This document shows positions 31,970 to 39,515 of a stretch of 64,000 nucleotides of DNA, one piece after another (position 1 is the first letter of the stretch; every line of letters begins with the position of its first letter). The translations under genes were made by a program, and so were the position numbers. Under the pieces are notes generated by a model. That model saw nothing but the letters and a program-made list of their open reading frames with translations, searched no databases and was not told the origin of the DNA. Origin of the DNA: Amycolatopsis iheyensis (GTDB taxonomy: Bacteria; Actinomycetota; Actinomycetes; Mycobacteriales; Pseudonocardiaceae); the NCBI RefSeq assembly GCF_024703995.1, contig NZ_JAMXQV010000003.1:310001-374000 (forward strand), written 5' to 3'.

Positions 31970-32806
31970 TCAGCGGGCGCCGGTGAACCCGCCGTTGATC
32001 ACGTCCCACGGCTCGGTGGCACCCAGCTCGGTGTAAGTGCCCTTCTCGAGGACTTCGCGGGTCGCGCGCACGACGAGCGAGTACGCCGCGAACGCGACCG
32101 ACGCGCCCAGGCTGACCCGGCGCACCCCGGCCTCGGCCAGCTCGGCGATCGAGGGCGCGCCGGGGCCCGCCATGATGTTCACCGGGACCGGCGACTCGCC
32201 GACGAACTTCGTGATGACGTCGAGGTCCGTGAGGCCCGGGACGAAGATCGTGTCCGCGCCGGCGGCGGCGTAGGCCCGGGCGCGGCGCAGGGTTTCGGCG
32301 TAGCGGCCCTCGGGGGCGCCGATGCCGGCGAGGTAGACGTCGGTGCGTGCGTTGATCGCGAGGTTCGGCAGCCCGGCCGCGGTCGCGGCGTCGCGGGCGG
32401 CCTTGATCCGCGCGGCCTGGGCGTCGTCGTCGAACAGCCCGCCCGCGGGCGCGCCGCTGTCTTCGAGGTTGACGCCGACGGCCCCCACCTCGACGACGGC
32501 GCGGACGGTCTCGGCGACGTCGGCCGGGTCCGGCCCGTAGCCGCCTTCGATGTCGGCGCTGACCGGGACGTCCACCGCCGCGGCGATGTCGCGGACGACG
32601 GCCACCGCCCGCTCGCGGGTCAGGTGCTGGCCGTCGGGCCGCCCGCCGGCCCAGGACACCCCGGCGCTGGTGGTGGCGATGACCTTCGCTCCCGCGTTCG
32701 CGGACAACACGGCGCTGCCGGTGTCCCAGGCGTTCGGCAGGACGTAGATGCCGTCCTGGTTGAGGTGCTGCAGTTCGTCGGCTTTCCGCTGCCGTGCTTC
32801 GCTCAT
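31970..32806 (-). CDS. Isocitrate lyase/PEP mutase-family enzyme
   Basis: A 278-residue TIM-barrel protein of the PEP mutase/isocitrate lyase superfamily. Typical segments: YVLPNAWDTGSA at the start, VSADIEGGYG with the metal-binding Asp/Glu, GVNLEDSG, INARTDVYL and IFVPGLTD. The active-site loop Cys of isocitrate lyases (KKCGH) is absent, which favours a carboxyphosphonoenolpyruvate- or oxaloacetate-type activity over isocitrate lyase. An HxlR regulator lies 64 bp upstream on the same strand, and two small inverted repeats separate them. Substrate unknown. Confidence 0.88.
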   Translation of the reverse strand: MSEARQRKADELQHLNQDGIYVLPNAWDTGSAVLSANAGAKVIATTSAGVSWAGGRPDGQHLTRERAVAVVRDIAAAVDVPVSADIEGGYGPDPADVAETVRAVVEVGAVGVNLEDSGAPAGGLFDDDAQAARIKAARDAATAAGLPNLAINARTDVYLAGIGAPEGRYAETLRRARAYAAAGADTIFVPGLTDLDVITKFVGESPVPVNIMAGPGAPSIAELAEAGVRRVSLGASVAFAAYSLVVRATREVLEKGTYTELGATEPWDVINGGFTGAR

Positions 32807-32833
32807 GAACGGAAGCTAGCAAAGTGCGAAAAG

Positions 32834-32870
32834 CCTGTGGTCACAGGGGATTTGGCTTGGATTTCCCAAG
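32834..32870. promoter_or_regulatory. Two adjacent inverted repeats between HxlR and PEP-mutase genes
   Basis: CCTGTG-GT-CACAGG (32834-32847) is followed 8 bp later by CTTGG-ATTTC-CCAAG (32856-32870), which ends at the HxlR stop codon. They occupy the only AT-richer stretch here and could be an HxlR operator in the promoter of the PEP-mutase-like gene or a weak terminator. Confidence 0.4.
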
Positions 32871-33335
32871 TCAGACCGAGTACCGGAAGTCGATGTCGTC
32901 CGCCGGCACGACGTGGCCCTCGTCGTCCACGAAGGCCACGCGGACCGGCCGGTCGGAACCCAGGGTCCGGCCGACTTCGGTCAGCGCCACGCTGTCGGGC
33001 CGCGGCCGGTGGACCTCGCCCCACTGCTGCAGCGCCGCCAGCGCCAGCCGCAGCTCTTCGCCGGCCGGTGTCAGGCCGTACCGGAACCGGCTGCGCTGCC
33101 CCGGCTCCTGGTAGGGCTCCTTGGTGAGCAGCCCCTCGTCGACGAGCTTGGTGAGCCGTTGGCCGAGAACGTCCGGCGCCACGCCGAGAACGGTCTGGAA
33201 GTCCTTGAAGCGCGTCACGCCGTTGAGGGCCGCTTCGCAGAGCAGGCGCAGGCTCCACTTGTCGCCGACGGCGGTGAGCACGCGGCCGATGGTGCAAGAG
33301 CCGTGATCCGGGGTCGCGCTGACGGGTTGTGCCAT
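32871..33335 (-). CDS. HxlR-family regulator
   Basis: A 154-residue winged-helix protein with the HxlR layout: CTIGRVLTAVGDKWSLRLL near the start, FKDFQTVLGVAPDVLGQRL as recognition region and YGLTPAGEEL in the wing. A short C-terminal extension ends FRYSV. ATG 33335 is supported by TACCGT, which ends 6 nt upstream on the minus strand, as in a leaderless transcript; there is no ribosome-binding site. HxlR proteins often sense electrophiles or quinones. It precedes the PEP-mutase-like gene and is divergent from a MerR gene. Confidence 0.9.
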   Translation of the reverse strand: MAQPVSATPDHGSCTIGRVLTAVGDKWSLRLLCEAALNGVTRFKDFQTVLGVAPDVLGQRLTKLVDEGLLTKEPYQEPGQRSRFRYGLTPAGEELRLALAALQQWGEVHRPRPDSVALTEVGRTLGSDRPVRVAFVDDEGHVVPADDIDFRYSV

Positions 33336-33383
33336 GCGACGACGGTACCGGCCGGTGTGGGGCACGACACGCGGGTCGCGGCG

Positions 33384-33414
33384 TTGACTTCAAGTGCTTG
33401 AAGTTCTGCATGCT
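33384..33414 (+). promoter_or_regulatory. MerR-type promoter with 19-bp spacer and operator dyad
   Basis: The -35 TTGACT (33384-33389) and -10 CATGCT (33409-33414) are separated by 19 bp, longer than normal. The perfect 8-2-8 palindrome ACTTCAAG-TG-CTTGAAGT (33387-33404) lies between them. This is the classical geometry for activation by DNA untwisting by a MerR protein. The -10 ends 6 nt before the MerR ATG. Confidence 0.85.
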
Positions 33415-33420
33415 GGTCCC

Positions 33421-33849
33421 ATGACAGCAGGCCTGACGATCCTCGAGGCGTCCCGGCGCAGCGGGCTGAGCGAGCCGACCTTGCGCTACTACGAGCAGAT
33501 CGGGCTGGTCGGCCCGGTGCCGCGGGACCCGAGCAGCGGGCACCGGCGCTACGACGCCGAGACCATGGACGTGCTCGACTCGCTGGGGTGCCTGCGCTCG
33601 GCCGGCATGCGGGTCGAGGACCTGCGCCGCTACCTGGAGCTGCTGGCCCGCGGCGACGCGGCCGCGGCCGAGCAGCGCGACCTGTTCGACGACCACGCCG
33701 ACCGGCTGGAGGCCGAGATCGAGCGGTTGCGGCTGCGGCTGGAGTACCTGCGGCTGAAGGCCCGGCTGTGGGATGCCCGCGACCGGGGTGACACGGGTAC
33801 GGCGCGGGAGCTGGTCCCTCGGCTGCTGGCGCTGATCGACCGATTCTGA
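33421..33849 (+). CDS. MerR-family regulator
   Basis: A 142-residue MerR protein. The winged helix has TLRYYEQIGLVGPVPR and HRRYD; a long coiled coil (about residues 75-125, EIERLRLRLEYLRLKARL) follows. No Cys cluster of metal-sensing MerRs is present, so an aldehyde- or electrophile-sensing type (NmlR/AdhR-like) is more likely. ATG 33421 is 6 nt behind the -10 of its own MerR-type promoter, consistent with a leaderless, autoregulated mRNA. The SDR gene follows after 17 bp and is probably induced with it. Confidence 0.92.
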   Translation: MTAGLTILEASRRSGLSEPTLRYYEQIGLVGPVPRDPSSGHRRYDAETMDVLDSLGCLRSAGMRVEDLRRYLELLARGDAAAAEQRDLFDDHADRLEAEIERLRLRLEYLRLKARLWDARDRGDTGTARELVPRLLALIDRF

Positions 33850-33866
33850 CTCACGAAGGACCGAAC

Positions 33867-34820
33867 TTGAACGACAACCGAGCACTCGTCCTGGTCACCG
33901 GCGGCACCGGCTACCTCGGCGGGCACACCATCACGCGGCTGCTGGCCGACGGCCACCGCGTCCGCACCACCGTGCGGGACCTCGGCCGGGCGGCCGAGGT
34001 CCCGCACGACGAGGTGGAGGTCGTGGCCGCCGATCTCGGCGCCGACGACGGCTGGGCCGCGGCCACCGAAGGCGTCGACTACGTGCTCCACGTCGCGTCC
34101 CCGTTCCCGCCCAGCTCGCCCGCCGACGACGACGAGGTGATCCGCCCGGCCCGCGAAGGCACCGTGCGGGTCTTGGCCGCCGCCCGGGAAGCCGGTGTCC
34201 GGCGCGTCGTGCTGACCTCGTCGTTCGCCGCCGTCGGGTACAGCGCCGTGCCTCGCGCGGAGTACACCGAAGCCGACTGGACCGATCCCGCCGACCCCAA
34301 CACCGCCTACATCCGGTCGAAGGTCATCGCCGAACGCGCCGCCTGGGACCAAGTGCGGTCGGCGGGCGGTCCGGAGCTGGCGGTGATCAACCCGGCCGGG
34401 ATCTTCGGGCCCGTCCTGGGCGGGCGCCTGTCGTCGTCGGTGGGGCTGGTGCGGGCGATGCTCGACGGCGCCATGCCGGTGGTGTCGCCGCTGCACTTCG
34501 GCGTCGTCGACGTCCGGGATGCCGCCGACCTGCACGTGCGGGCGATGACGCACCCGCGGGCGGCGGGGGAGCGGTTCCTCGCCGCGGCCGGGCGGTCGAT
34601 CAGTTTCCTCGAACTGGCGAGGATCCTGACGGAAAGCGGGTACGAAGTGTCCACAGAGGAGCTGACCGCCGAGCAGGTGCGGGCCGACCCGGCGATGCGG
34701 GAAGCGGTCGCCCGCCTGGGACACGTGCCCGTCATCCGCACCGGGAAGGCGCGGGACGTGCTCGGCTGGCGGCCACGGCCGGTCGAAGAGACCCTGGCCG
34801 ACACCGCCCGCAGCCTCTAG
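33867..34820 (+). CDS. Extended SDR, aldehyde/dihydroflavonol reductase-like (copy 1)
   Basis: A 317-residue NAD(P)-dependent reductase of the extended SDR class. Nucleotide motif VTGGTGYLGG (residues 9-18), LTSSFAAVGY and the catalytic YIRSK (YxxxK) are present, with a typical PAGIFGPVLG loop. The start is TTG 33867, with AAGGA 6 nt upstream. It is co-transcribed with the MerR gene. The stop overlaps that of the paralogous SDR on the other strand by 4 bp. It probably reduces an aldehyde or ketone that MerR senses; the substrate is inferred. Confidence 0.88.
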   Translation: MNDNRALVLVTGGTGYLGGHTITRLLADGHRVRTTVRDLGRAAEVPHDEVEVVAADLGADDGWAAATEGVDYVLHVASPFPPSSPADDDEVIRPAREGTVRVLAAAREAGVRRVVLTSSFAAVGYSAVPRAEYTEADWTDPADPNTAYIRSKVIAERAAWDQVRSAGGPELAVINPAGIFGPVLGGRLSSSVGLVRAMLDGAMPVVSPLHFGVVDVRDAADLHVRAMTHPRAAGERFLAAAGRSISFLELARILTESGYEVSTEELTAEQVRADPAMREAVARLGHVPVIRTGKARDVLGWRPRPVEETLADTARSL

Positions 34821-35833
34821 GCGGCGGCCTTCAAGGCCAGCAGGCTCTCCGCCGTCTCGGCGATCGTGTCCTCGATCGGCCGCGGCGACCAGCCCAGGAC
34901 GCGCTCGGCCTTCGCCGACGTCGCGTCGAAGTTCTTGCCCAGCTGGGGAAGCACCGCGCGCATGCCCGGGTTGAGGCGGCCGAAGAGCCGGGCCGCCCAG
35001 ACCGGCAGCTCGCGTGTCGGCACCTTCGAAGCACGTTCGCCCAGGCGGGCGCGCAGGATCCGGGCGACCTCGCGGATCCACAAGCTGTGCCCGGCGGTGG
35101 CGAGGAACCGCTCGCCCGCCGCGGCGGGGTCCGTCATCGCGCGCAGGTGCAGGTCGGCGACGTCGCGGACGTCGACGAACCCGCTGGCGAACGGCGGCAG
35201 GGCGGGCATCTCGCCGTCGAGCATGCGCTGCACCAGGTTCAGCGACGGCGAGTAGTCCCCGCTCAGCACCGGGCCGAGCACGCCGACCGGGTTCACGACC
35301 GCGAGCTCCGGGCCGCTCTCGGCGACGAACTCCCACGCCGCCTTCTCCGCCAGGGTTTTCGACTTCTGGTACGGCGCGATCCCGCCGTCCACATTGGTCC
35401 AGTCGGCTTCGGTGAAGACGCGGTGCGCCTCGGGGTGGCCGTACCCGACCGCGCCGAACGCCGAGGTCAGCACGACCCGCTTCACCCCGGCCGCGCGAGC
35501 CGCGCGCAGCACCCGCAACACGCCTTCGCGCGCCGGGACGACCATCTCGTCGTCGGTGCGCGGCAGGCTGGTCAACGTCGGGGAAGCGACGTGCAGCACG
35601 TAGTCGCAGCCTTCGACCGCCGCCGCCCAGCCGGCGTCCTGCTGCAGGTCGGCCTGCAGCACCGTGACCTTCGCGTCTTCGGGTGCCCCGCCGGCGCGCA
35701 GCATGGCCCGCAGCTGCGGTTCCTTCTCCAGGTTCCGCACGGTGGTGCGCACCGAGTGTCCTTCGGCCAGCAGGGCGAGCACGCAAAAGCTGCCGATGTA
35801 CCCCGAGCCACCGGTGACCAGAACTTCCGCCAT
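34817..35833 (-). CDS. Extended SDR, aldehyde/dihydroflavonol reductase-like (copy 2)
   Basis: A 338-residue paralogue of the SDR at 33867, with VTGGSGYIGS, LTSAFGAVGYG and catalytic YQKSK (YxxxK). Both proteins share the VLHVAS, DVRD.ADLHLRAM and C-terminal VLGW.PRP patterns. The two genes meet tail to tail with a 4-bp overlap of stop codons. This copy is divergent from a TetR regulator and two identical-arm operators lie upstream of its start, so the two reductases are under different inducible control. Confidence 0.9.
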   Translation of the reverse strand: MAEVLVTGGSGYIGSFCVLALLAEGHSVRTTVRNLEKEPQLRAMLRAGGAPEDAKVTVLQADLQQDAGWAAAVEGCDYVLHVASPTLTSLPRTDDEMVVPAREGVLRVLRAARAAGVKRVVLTSAFGAVGYGHPEAHRVFTEADWTNVDGGIAPYQKSKTLAEKAAWEFVAESGPELAVVNPVGVLGPVLSGDYSPSLNLVQRMLDGEMPALPPFASGFVDVRDVADLHLRAMTDPAAAGERFLATAGHSLWIREVARILRARLGERASKVPTRELPVWAARLFGRLNPGMRAVLPQLGKNFDATSAKAERVLGWSPRPIEDTIAETAESLLALKAAA

Positions 35834-35854
35834 TACTCCAGACCTTTCAACATG

Positions 35855-35902
35855 CGGAGGATTCTCCGCGTCTTTCTCCGAAACTAGCGGAGAGTTCTCC
35901 GC
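35855..35902. promoter_or_regulatory. Paired TetR operators GCGGAG-N4-CTCCGC
   Basis: GCGGAG-GATT-CTCCGC at 35855-35870 and GCGGAG-AGTT-CTCCGC at 35887-35902 have the same perfect arms, with centres 32 bp apart (three helical turns). They fill the 97-bp gap between the SDR and the divergent TetR gene and should allow coordinate repression of both. Confidence 0.8.
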
Positions 35903-35930
35903 ATGTCAAAAGATGAGGCATGATCGAGGG

Positions 35931-36506
35931 ATGACGGATGGGACGTACGGCACCCAGCGCAAGGCCGCCGCGCGCAACCGGGTCGCGATCATCGAGGCCG
36001 CGCACGAGCTGTTCGCGCAGAACCCGCTGGTGTCGTTGAGCGAGGTCGCGAAGCGCGCCGGCGTCGGCGCGGGCACGCTCTACCGGCACTTCCCGGCCCG
36101 CGAGGACCTGATCCTGGCTGCCTACCAGCACGACATCGAGCGGCTGACCACCACTGCCGACGAGGTGCTGGCCCGGCACTCGTCCGCGAAGGCCGCCTTC
36201 GTCGAGTGGTTCGAGACGCTGTCCGCCTACATCCGGGTCAAGCACGGCCTCGGCGACGCCCTGCACAGCGCGGCCGCGCAGGAAGTGGTCGCCGCCGCGT
36301 GGGGGCCGGCGTCGGCGGCGGTCGCGAAGCTCGTCGAGGCGTGCGTTGCCGAGGGCACGATCGCGCCGGGGCACGACCCGGCGGACATCATCATGCTGAT
36401 GAGCTTCCTGTGGCGGGTGGCGAACAACGACGAGGGCGCGGCCCAGGGCCGTCGCCTCGTCGCCGCCGTTTTCTCCGGCCTGGAGGCGCCGCCCCGGCCG
36501 TTGTGA
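35931..36506 (+). CDS. TetR-family regulator of the adjacent SDR
   Basis: A 191-residue TetR repressor. Helix-turn-helix: IIEAAHELFAQNPLVSLSEV then AKRAGVGAGTLYRHFPAREDL. The C-terminal domain (from about residue 75) is of the TetR_C type found with SDR targets. CATGAT lies 6 nt before ATG 35931 (at 35919-35924), and no usable ribosome-binding site is seen, so a leaderless mRNA is likely. It is divergent from SDR copy 2 across the paired operators. Confidence 0.92.
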   Translation: MTDGTYGTQRKAAARNRVAIIEAAHELFAQNPLVSLSEVAKRAGVGAGTLYRHFPAREDLILAAYQHDIERLTTTADEVLARHSSAKAAFVEWFETLSAYIRVKHGLGDALHSAAAQEVVAAAWGPASAAVAKLVEACVAEGTIAPGHDPADIIMLMSFLWRVANNDEGAAQGRRLVAAVFSGLEAPPRPL

Positions 36507-36553
36507 CGCGCTTCCGGTGATCTTGCGGGCGGGCGCTGCCGCGAAATCGGCCC

Positions 36554-36602
36554 TTGACAAGCCCGCGGGCGCCCTTCAATCTCTCTAATTAACCGTACGG
36601 TT
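36554..36602 (+). promoter_or_regulatory. Promoter and palindromic operator of the shikimate-type transporter gene
   Basis: TTGACA (36554-36559) and CAATCT (36577-36582) with a 17-bp spacer form a likely promoter. The perfect 12-bp palindrome AACCGTACGGTT (36591-36602) lies just downstream, where a repressor would block initiation. The regulator is probably the TetR protein encoded at 38739, though that gene has a different-looking dyad upstream. Confidence 0.6.
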
Positions 36603-36659
36603 CATACCTGACCGGTTAGTTACCTGGACTGCAGTGGCGCACCCACGGAGGAGATTGAC

Positions 36660-38003
36660 GTGACCGATCGTCCGGATGGCGCGGCCCCGCCCGTGGGCAG
36701 GCCCGCGAAGGCGGCCTTGGCCGCGTGGATCGGCAGTGCCCTCGAGTACTACGACTTCTTCATCTACGGCACGGCGGCCGCGCTGGTCTTCAACAAGATC
36801 TTCTTCCCGGCCTCGTCGCCGGCGACCGGCACGCTGCTGGCGCTGTCGACCTTCGGCGTCGGCTACGTGTCGCGGCCGCTCGGCGCGCTGCTGCTGGGGC
36901 ACCTGGGGGACAAGTTCGGCCGCAAACGCGTGCTGCTGATCACCTTGCTGCTGATGGGACTGTCCACTGTGCTCGTCGGCTGCCTGCCGGGCTACGGGAC
37001 GCTCGGCGTGGCCGCGCCGATCCTGCTCGTGGCGCTGCGGTTGCTGCAGGGCCTGTCCGCGGGCGGCGAGCAGGCCAGCGCCAACTCCATGAGCCTCGAG
37101 CACGCGCCGGAAAACCGGCGTGCCTACTACACGAGCTACACCCTCAGCGGCACCCAGGCCGGGCAGATCCTGGCGACCGCGGTGTTCCTGCCGGTCGCCG
37201 CGCTGCCACAGGAGCAGCTGCTGTCGTGGGGCTGGCGGATCCCGTTCTGGCTCAGCGCCGTCGTGGTGCTGGTCGGCTACTTCATCCGCCGCTCGCTGGA
37301 GGAGACCCCGGTGTTCCAGGAGGAGGTCGCGGCCGGCGAGGTCGTGAAGCTGCCGCTGGCCGTCCTGCTGCGGGAGCACTGGGCCGACGTCCTGCGCGTG
37401 GTCGTCGCGGCGCTGATCGCGTCGGTCAGCACGATCTTCACCGTTTACGCCCTCAGTTACGCGGTGAACACCGTCGGGCTGAGCAAGACGCCGATGCTGT
37501 GGGTCGGCGTGCTGGCCAACGTGGCCGCGGTGGTGTCGATCCCGTTGTGGGCCAAGTTCTCCGACCGCTTCGGGCGCAAGAAGATCTTCATGGCCGGGTC
37601 GCTCGGCTGCGCGATCCTGATCTTCCCGTACCTCGGCGCGATCGCTGCCGGCAGCTACCTCTGGATCTTCGTCGTCGGCATCGGGATGTTCGGGATCGTC
37701 TACACCGCCACGAGTGCCGTGTGGCCGTCGTTCTACGGCGAGATGTTCCCCGCGCGGGTGCGGTTGTCGGGCACCGCGATCGGGACGCAGATCGGGTTCG
37801 CGATCAGCGGGTTCCTGCCGACCATCGCGGTCGGGGTCACGGGGACCGGCCACGGCGCGTGGGTGGGGGTCGCCGTGTTCACCGCGGCGCTGTGCCTGGT
37901 GAACGTGATCGCCGTGGCCACCGGCAAGGAGACCTACCGGGTGCCGACCGCGCGGCTGGGCCGCAAGGAGCCGGTCCGGCACGAGGTGAGCGTTCCGCAG
38001 TGA
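36660..38003 (+). CDS. MHS-family MFS transporter, probably for shikimate/quinate
   Basis: A 447-residue 12-helix symporter of the metabolite:H+ family that includes ShiA. Signatures: IGSALEYYDFFIYG in helix 1, GHLGDKFGRKRVL and LLQGLSAGGEQASA. GTG 36660 has GGAGGAG 6 nt upstream. Its stop overlaps the start of the metallo-beta-lactamase gene by 4 nt (GTGA). The neighbouring dehydrogenase and dehydroshikimate dehydratase make quinate, shikimate or protocatechuate-type acids the likely cargo. Cargo is inferred from context. Confidence 0.9.
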   Translation: MTDRPDGAAPPVGRPAKAALAAWIGSALEYYDFFIYGTAAALVFNKIFFPASSPATGTLLALSTFGVGYVSRPLGALLLGHLGDKFGRKRVLLITLLLMGLSTVLVGCLPGYGTLGVAAPILLVALRLLQGLSAGGEQASANSMSLEHAPENRRAYYTSYTLSGTQAGQILATAVFLPVAALPQEQLLSWGWRIPFWLSAVVVLVGYFIRRSLEETPVFQEEVAAGEVVKLPLAVLLREHWADVLRVVVAALIASVSTIFTVYALSYAVNTVGLSKTPMLWVGVLANVAAVVSIPLWAKFSDRFGRKKIFMAGSLGCAILIFPYLGAIAAGSYLWIFVVGIGMFGIVYTATSAVWPSFYGEMFPARVRLSGTAIGTQIGFAISGFLPTIAVGVTGTGHGAWVGVAVFTAALCLVNVIAVATGKETYRVPTARLGRKEPVRHEVSVPQ

Positions 38004-38761
38004 GCGAGTTCGAGGTCTACGCGCTCTGCTACGGCCGGCGCACGGGGTACCGCGGGGAGCACTTCCTGGGCTACGGCAAGGATTCCGCGGTGCCCCACCC
38101 GACCGCCTACTACGTCTGGCTGGCGGTTTCGCCGGAGCACACGGTGCTCGTCGACGCGGGCATCCGGCCGGCGCGCGCACGTGAACTACCCGGGCTCGAG
38201 TACGTCGAGCCCGGCCGGCTGCTGGCCGGGCTCGGTGCGGTCCCGGACACCGTCGTGCTCACGCACCTGCACTACGACCACTGCGGCACCGTGGCCTCCT
38301 ACCCCGGCGCGCGGTTCGTCGTCCAGCGGTCCGAAGTGGACTACTGGACCGGGCCGTGGGCCAAGCGGATCGAGCGGGAGCGGTGGCTGCTCGACGAAGT
38401 CGCGCTCGGCCACCTGCTGGCCGGGCCGCTCGACCTGCTCGACGGCGACGCCGAGGTGGTGCCCGGGCTGAGCGTCCACCTGGTCGGCGGGCACACCGCC
38501 GGCATGCAGGTGGTCCGCGTCGAGACCGCCGCCGGGCCGGTGGTGCTGGCCTCGGACGCGTGTCACTTCCACGAGAACCTCGAAGCCGACCGCCCGGCGC
38601 CGCTGCTGCACTCGATGACCGGGGTCTACGGCGCCTTCGACCGCGTCCGGGAGCTGGCCGGCGCCGGCCTGGTGGTGCCGGGCCACGATCCGGAGGTGCT
38701 GGCCCGGTACCCGCCGGTCGCCGACCGGGTCGTGCGGCTCAGCGCGTCGTCAGGTAGCTGA
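38000..38761 (+). CDS. Metallo-beta-lactamase-fold hydrolase (lactonase-like)
   Basis: A 253-residue MBL-fold enzyme with the dinuclear zinc motif HLHYDH, later ligands in GGHTAG and SDACHF, and a final PGHD. The spacing resembles N-acylhomoserine lactonases, so a lactone substrate is plausible; in this setting a quinate- or muconate-type lactone could be meant. It is translationally coupled to the transporter upstream. The 3-prime end overlaps the convergent TetR gene by 23 nt. No signal peptide. Confidence 0.88.
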   Translation: MSEFEVYALCYGRRTGYRGEHFLGYGKDSAVPHPTAYYVWLAVSPEHTVLVDAGIRPARARELPGLEYVEPGRLLAGLGAVPDTVVLTHLHYDHCGTVASYPGARFVVQRSEVDYWTGPWAKRIERERWLLDEVALGHLLAGPLDLLDGDAEVVPGLSVHLVGGHTAGMQVVRVETAAGPVVLASDACHFHENLEADRPAPLLHSMTGVYGAFDRVRELAGAGLVVPGHDPEVLARYPPVADRVVRLSASSGS

Positions 38762-39401
38762 CCAGCATGTCGGCGACCATCCGCCGGTGGTGGTCGCGCA
38801 GCGCCGGATCGAGCATGTCGCGGTCGAAGATGGCGTTGAACGTGTAGCGGTTCGCGGTGCGGAACACGCAGAACGCGCTGATCGCCATGTGCACGTCGAG
38901 CGCGTCGACGTCTTCGCGGAACTGCCCCGCTTCGCGGCCGCGCGCGAGGATGCGGGTCAGCACGTCGAGGGCCGGGTTGGCCAGGTTGGACAGCGCTTTC
39001 GACCGGGCGATGTGCTCGGCGCGGTGGATGTTCTCGATGCTCACCAGCCGCACGAAGTCCGGGTGGGACTCGTGGTGGTCGAAGGTGAGCCGCGCGAGCT
39101 GCCGGATCGCCTCGGCGGGGTCGAGGTGGTCGACGTCGAGGTGCTGCTCCAGCGAGCGGATCACCGTGTAGGCGCGTTCGAGCACCTCGACGAACAGCTG
39201 GTCCTTGCTGGTGAAGTAGTAGTAGATCATCCGCTTGGTGGTGCGGGTCTTCGCGGCGATCTCGTCCACCCGGGCGCCGTCGAAGCCCTTCTCGGCGAAC
39301 TCGCGGGCGGCGGTGTCGAGGATCTCGGCGCGCGTCCGGTCCGCGTCCCGGATGCGTTCGGGACCGGCGCTCGCCACTCCGTCCGACGATGGTGCTGCCA
39401 C
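38739..39401 (-). CDS. TetR-family regulator of the quinate/shikimate cluster
   Basis: A 220-residue TetR protein. Its helix-turn-helix reads ILDTAAREFAEKGFDGARV then DEIAAKTRTTKRMIYYYF, as in regulators of aromatic catabolism. GTG 39401 is chosen because AGGAAGG lies 6 nt upstream; in-frame codons further upstream run towards 39458 without a better signal. It is divergent from the shikimate dehydrogenase gene, with a dyad at 39483-39504 between them. Likely a repressor lifted by a pathway intermediate. Confidence 0.88.
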   Translation of the reverse strand: MAAPSSDGVASAGPERIRDADRTRAEILDTAAREFAEKGFDGARVDEIAAKTRTTKRMIYYYFTSKDQLFVEVLERAYTVIRSLEQHLDVDHLDPAEAIRQLARLTFDHHESHPDFVRLVSIENIHRAEHIARSKALSNLANPALDVLTRILARGREAGQFREDVDALDVHMAISAFCVFRTANRYTFNAIFDRDMLDPALRDHHRRMVADMLVSYLTTR

Positions 39402-39482
39402 GGACTTCCTTCCTCGCTTCGGCTGATCCGCCCACTCTAGGACGTCGCGGCCCTTCACGGAGCCGTCGACATCAGGTACAAA

Positions 39483-39504
39483 TAACGTACTGGTTCGTAC
39501 ATTA
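39483..39504. promoter_or_regulatory. TetR-type operator before the shikimate dehydrogenase gene
   Basis: TAACGTAC-N6-GTACATTA, 8-bp arms with one mismatch. It ends directly at the GGGGAG ribosome-binding site (39505-39510) of the dehydrogenase gene and lies 81 bp upstream of the TetR start. Confidence 0.6.
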
Positions 39505-39515
39505 GGGGAGAGCTC

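Noticed and set aside
31970..32806. Isocitrate lyase
   Set aside because: It lacks the KKCGH loop, and its length of 278 residues fits the PEP-mutase-like branch rather than true isocitrate lyase.
28589..33127. 1512-codon open frame on the plus strand
   Set aside because: Antisense shadow of the 1100-residue protein and the PEP-mutase-like gene. No recognisable domain and a biased GRGQ-rich composition.
36725..37999. Long N-terminal extension of the metallo-beta-lactamase
   Set aside because: Frame-shifted shadow of the MHS transporter. The GTG at 38000 with the GTGA overlap is the natural start.
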